In this document: positions 60,201 through 64,000 of the stretch, piece after piece
Layout: every line of letters starts with the position of its first letter
Numbering within the stretch: position 1 is the stretch's first letter
NCBI RefSeq assembly: GCF_000764305.2
Contig: NW_025946489.1
Span: forward strand, 1-64,000
Direction: 5' to 3'
DNA: 64,000 nt
DNA from: Hyalella azteca
Lineage: Eukaryota; Arthropoda; Malacostraca; Amphipoda; Hyalellidae
Program-made: the position numbers and the translations under genes
Notes under the pieces: generated by a model
The model's database searches: none
What the model saw: the letters and a program-made list of their open reading frames with translations, nothing else
Told to the model about the DNA's origin: nothing

Positions 60201-61872
60201 AATTTCTATTTATAAGAAAACCTTATTTTCTTATTCGTTAACCTAACTTTTCTTCATAACTCACTGGCATCGATGGAGAAGCTGTCAAATTTGAGCGAAA
60301 ATAATGCGGCAGCTTGATCAACATGCCCAGGTTCCGTCGGGTTCAGGAGCCACGAGCCCTCGTCGAAGGCTTCGACCAGCCCGCCATCAGGGGGCACTCG
60401 CAGGAACATGGAGGCGACCACCGAGGTGCTTGGGGGAACCTGCGAAACTTCGTCAACTTTTGTGGCCGGAAAGCAGAGAAGGTCGTCCGCCAAATCCGGT
60501 GGTTTAAACCCGGATGGCTTGATATCATCCGCAGGGTTAGCTAGAAATAGGAGATAGCATGAATGAGTGCGTATTTTGTGATTACAATTGAATTATATTG
60601 ACGAAAGTGAGAGCAATGAATGATTACAGTGCATTTTCTTGATTCCAGCCGGCACTTCCTATGAATTATAATGGTCTAGCTATTCCACAAGCATCATTAT
60701 TAGATGTAATAAAATCTTTGAAATGATCAAATGCCTGCATTGGTTCTCCATTGAGCGGTTAATGAAGAATTGAATGCATGAGAGTCATGAGTGCATTGCT
60801 GGCCCTGAAAGTATTTTTTCAATGGAAAAAAGTGCTGCAATATAGATTAGTGTTAAACCATTGTAACAGCCGTTATGTAATATACAAGCAGCTGGTGCTT
60901 TATTATCGTGCCGACATTTTTTATATGGACAAGACCTCGGTTGCATTTCCTAGACTAAATTTTACTAATGTAATATTGCCAGTTAATTCCATATTTATTT
61001 TTGTAAACTGTATTTTTATAAAAGAAACTGCGTTTCCAACTGCATGTTATAGGGAGTAAACCGGGTATGGTTTATGTAAATTTAACCACAAAAACAACCT
61101 TACCGGAAGGGGGCAAATATTATGCTTTGATGCTCGTTTAATTTGTTCAAAGAAGACGCATGAACTAATATATTGTCATTTTTATTCGAAATATCAGAAG
61201 TAGCACTCACATGAGGCGCTCTGAAGGAGGCTCCATCGTGTCAGTGACTTCTGCTCCAGAGATTTTGGTAATTCTGTAAATAAATAGAAAATTTATAGTG
61301 AATCATGTTTTACAGTATGAGTTGCAAGACTACGGCAACTATTGTAAGTGCGTGTTCATTATTGCGCTTCCATAATTCTAAGTGATTGTATCCTAATAAT
61401 CTGGTGCCTGTGTTTTTAATGAAAAAGAAGGTTGGCGTTAATGGTTTGTATTTCCAAATGATGCTGCATGATAACAGAATCAAACATCATTGAAAATAAC
61501 GACTTATGTTTTCAAACACTGTATGAAAATTGTAATGTTAATGCAAACACGTTCCATTGATAATGTACTTAAGGAAGAGTCCAATAGTTCATTTATCAAA
61601 GAATTAGGTGTTCAAAAGTATTCGTTTAAGGAAGTGTTCACTAGTTATATATTAAAGGAAGAGACCACAAATTCTATCAATAAGGATATAATAAATTATT
61701 CCTTATCCAAATAATTGTACATATATTTGAAGAAGTTTTAAATAGTGCTGTAATTAATTCATTACGTATTATAGTCGTTCTAATTAAGAAAGTTTTCATA
61801 AGACTGACCTGACTCGGCCCCCGTAGCAGCCACGCAGGCCATCAGAGCTGCAGCGAAGAAAAGGGTCGGCAT
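57288..61872 (-). CDS. Cys-loop ligand-gated ion channel with LDL-receptor class A module, six exons
   Basis: Exons: 61872-61809, 61273-61211, 60540-60265, 59988-59798, 59662-58279, 58015-57288. Phases 1,1,1,0,1 close exactly: 2706 bp, 901 residues. Residues 1-19 are a signal peptide (MPTLFFAAALMACVAA). Residues about 135-240 could be a concanavalin/pentraxin-like fold (weak). Residues 503-537 are a complete six-cysteine LDLa module ending CGDKSDEDEC. The receptor ligand-binding domain follows (HWKDPRLTVWNP), with a Cys-loop of 13 residues between C682 and C696 (YPFGDQ core). Helices: M1 about 762-784, M2 791-810, M3 819-845, M4 872-896; the M3-M4 loop is only about 25 residues. M2 is preceded by Asn-Glu-Arg rather than the Pro-Ala-Arg of anion channels, which hints at cation selectivity (inference). 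No vicinal cysteine pair is seen in loop C. Exon 2 is the weakest exon. AATAAA (57265-57270) lies 18 bp past the stop. The ligand is unknown. Confidence 0.93.
61258..61445 (+). repeat. Dispersed 185-bp repeat, copy 2, overlapping a receptor splice acceptor
   Basis: Matches 44213-44400. Its left end covers the acceptor and the first bases of receptor exon 2 (61273-61258 on the minus strand). Confidence 0.7.
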
Positions 61873-62143
61873 CTCGTGAAGTGTTGAGTTATCAACTTAT
61901 TCAACTCTCGTTCAGTTTATTTAACAGAACTGAACAGCTGAGTATTTTACTTTATATTCTGCTAATATATTACGATCATACGTTTTCTATTTATTAGGAA
62001 CTTTCTAAGGAATCTGAGGCAGGCATAAAGAATATTAAATGACTTCAACTCTGAACGAGAAATATTACAACTAATCGTATAAATAAAAAAATTAAAAGCA
62101 AAGAAAATAGCGTGAAAATTTACCATTTCTTAAAAAGGAAAAC

Positions 62144-62169
62144 GTTTCGGAGACCAGCTCCATCATCAG
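62144..62169 (-). ncRNA. Hammerhead-like motif, left arm
   Basis: CTGATGA, GGAG/CTCC stem with CTGGT loop, GAAAC: both conserved core boxes intact. Downstream UUUC and GAAA could form part of stem III, followed by GGTA at a plausible cleavage position; stem I pairing is not evident. Confidence 0.5.
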
Positions 62170-62773
62170 TTCAAAACCTAAAACACAGGTAGAAACAATT
62201 AGCTATATATACACGTTGAAGCATAAATCGTCAAATGAGAAACAAACAAGATAAAAGCAACACAAACCTATCTATTTACAATTTCGAGGGGATATGAACT
62301 GTTAGCGGCATTTAAAATAGGCTTTTGTTTAAAAATATAAAGGGACTCTAAAATTCGCAGGTCGGAAACACCGGTCGTGGAGGCTAAAATTCGAAAATCA
62401 CTATCGGGCACTGGCACGATGCACTGCTCGGCATGGACGCATACTGTTAATGAGGGGGATGCGCAAGCAGGTTTTCTATCACTTGGAGACCCGGATGCAG
62501 ACCCGGATGCAGAAAATCGGACACGCGCCAGTGTCCGATGGTGATTTTCGGATTTTAGCCTCCGGGACCGGTGTTTCCGACCTGCGAATTTTAGAGTCCC
62601 TTTATATTTTTAAACATAAGCCTATTTTAAATGCCGCTAACAGTTCATATCCCCTCGAAATTGTAAATAGATAGGTTTCTGTTTGCTTCATTCTTGTATG
62701 TTTCTCATTTGACGATTTATGCTTCAACGTGAATATATTGCTAATTGTTTGTACCTGTGTTTTAGGTTTTGAA

Positions 62774-62799
62774 TTGATGATGGAGCTGGTCTCCAAAAC
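62774..62799 (+). ncRNA. Hammerhead-like motif, right arm (decayed)
   Basis: Same as the left-arm motif but with TTGATGA in the first box and AAAAC in place of GAAAC. Both changes hit invariant positions, so this copy should be inactive. Confidence 0.5.
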
Positions 62800-62830
62800 G
62801 TTTTCCTTTTTAAGAAATGGTGAATTTTCT

Positions 62831-64000
62831 GGCTATTTTTTTTTTTTATTTTACATTTTTGCTAAACTTGCGACTTAAGCAGTCAAGTGATTTTAATCGT
62901 TTTAATAGAAGCAGGTTTGAATGTAGCATGAGGGAATTACTAAATTAATAGAATAGTTAATTCATATTAATTCAATTAATAAGGCAGAAAAAGTTTGACC
63001 ATGAGTCAATGACTATAACAATTTCTTGATTATTAATAATGATTGAGAGAAAATTTAAAAATTTATTTACATTGTGTGCATCATGTGGGTTTATGTATAT
63101 CATACACACATTTGTCAATAAATTAACAAATGTGTTCATGTACTAATTAATTTTTACACATATTTATGAATTGAAAGAATTTTTATGCAGATTCGATCAT
63201 CAGACAATCCAATTATCGAGACGAGATTGTGGCCAAATTACGTTAAAGACATCTAAAGTTCAAGAACCTACAATGTGAGTGTGAACGTGCCTTAAACTAT
63301 TGGTATAAATTCCTAAATATTTTCTTTTCATGTGTGAAAATAAATTAACAAAGACCTACGAGCTTTGTCTGGAGGAGCGTTGGTTCTTGCCACGGCACAA
63401 TGAGCTCGATTATGACAGATACAGGAATCAATGCGATAAGAGTTCCTTGTTCATTTTTATAGCGTTATCTAGAATTAACCTGCTACCAAGAGTAGGTTTC
63501 AATGAGCTTCAATTTTTGATGAACCTTACTAGCAAACCTTCCACAACCTTGGAAGATTGTGGCAAACCTCGACAATGGAGGTCTGCATAATTGAGGTTCC
63601 CAATGAGGAGGTTCCCAAGGAGCAAACCTTCCACCACCTCCACAAACCACAATTTGCAACCTTTGTTCAAAGAAACCCTTAAGTATTTACTGTTGGCAAG
63701 TTCTAGGCTGCATGTTGGAAGCGAACGTACTGTCTACCAATCAACTAAATTCAATTTCAGTTTAGTTATTAAGTGGAATCGAGTATACGAGCCTTTAAAA
63801 ATCAATTCACAACCGTAGTTATATTATCGGACGAAAATTCAAACAGAAATTTCAAGTTTCGCGCTGATCATTTATTTAGATTATTTAGGATAAATTACGG
63901 TGAGGTTTTAATTTCTGAGTCGAATATTGAATTAAGGTAGATTAATGCAATCCTTCGCATTATTCTCCTACTTGACATCTGTAAGTAAACTAAATTAAAA
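62831..64000. other. AT-rich stretch without recognised genes
   Basis: No domain-bearing frame. 63530-63650 is a low-complexity patch with repeated GAGGTTCCCAA and CAAACCTTCCAC motifs. Confidence 0.45.

Larger units (their letters stand above)
62113..62830. repeat. Long near-perfect inverted repeat with hammerhead-like motifs
   Basis: Arms 62113-62415 and 62527-62830, about 93-95 percent identical by eye, around a 111-bp centre with a duplicated GACCCGGATGCA. Each arm has the hammerhead-like motif near its outer end. No protein frame. Such inverted ends occur in Penelope-like elements, but no RT or GIY-YIG frame is present. Confidence 0.85.

Noticed and set aside
60778..61059. 93-codon plus-strand frame
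   Set aside because: Lies inside an intron of the receptor gene on the other strand; no domain or splice support.

Overview
This is a stretch of arthropod nuclear DNA. Coding DNA is sparse, introns are GT-AG, intergenic DNA is AT-rich and most of the window is decayed transposons. The best guide to the host is the multi-exon receptor gene at 57.3-61.9 kb. It joins a signal peptide, a large ectodomain, an LDL-receptor class A module and a Cys-loop ion-channel core, an architecture I associate with crustaceans. A malacostracan crustacean is my inference, not proof.

Only three host genes can be supported, all on the minus strand. (1) PBDC1, 4788-11524, five phase-0 exons, 176 residues, with a 5.6-kb first intron full of non-autonomous DNA transposons. 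(2) An intronless REXO1/GOR-type 3'-5' exonuclease, 37684-39312, 542 residues, with all DEDDh residues present. (3) The 901-residue LDLa/Cys-loop receptor, 57288-61872, six exons; every reading phase closes. They do not look functionally linked.

The rest is mobile DNA. Left part: a tRNA-derived SINE pair, one copy inserted in a CR1 fragment (1.3-2.7 kb); TA-flanked elements with GGGGTAATAAGGGA-type ends (6.3-10.9 kb); and degenerate RNase-H-bearing LINE fragments (12.0-17.5 kb). Centre: a longer I-group LINE (20.4-27.5 kb). Its ORF2 is broken by three stops, an RT-core deletion and a 2,258-bp insertion with LTR-like ends and an ATAC target duplication. Next to it lie a scrambled, duplicated ORF1 region, a 38-bp Nextera mate-pair junction adapter (an assembly artefact) and a C-rich jockey-type LINE (29.4-31.1 kb). 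Right part: dispersed repeats, a CR1 fragment inserted in one repeat with an empty-site counterpart 10 kb away, a long inverted repeat (42.5-49.5 kb), an exact 184-bp palindrome/tandem block ending at an undetermined base, and a nearly full CR1 element with a PHD-finger ORF1 (50.6-54.9 kb).

The most unusual non-coding object is a roughly 718-bp near-perfect inverted repeat at 62.1-62.8 kb. Both arms carry a hammerhead-ribozyme-like core, and the same motif recurs inside the CR1 element at 52.55 kb. It is the best candidate here for something not explained by ordinary annotation.
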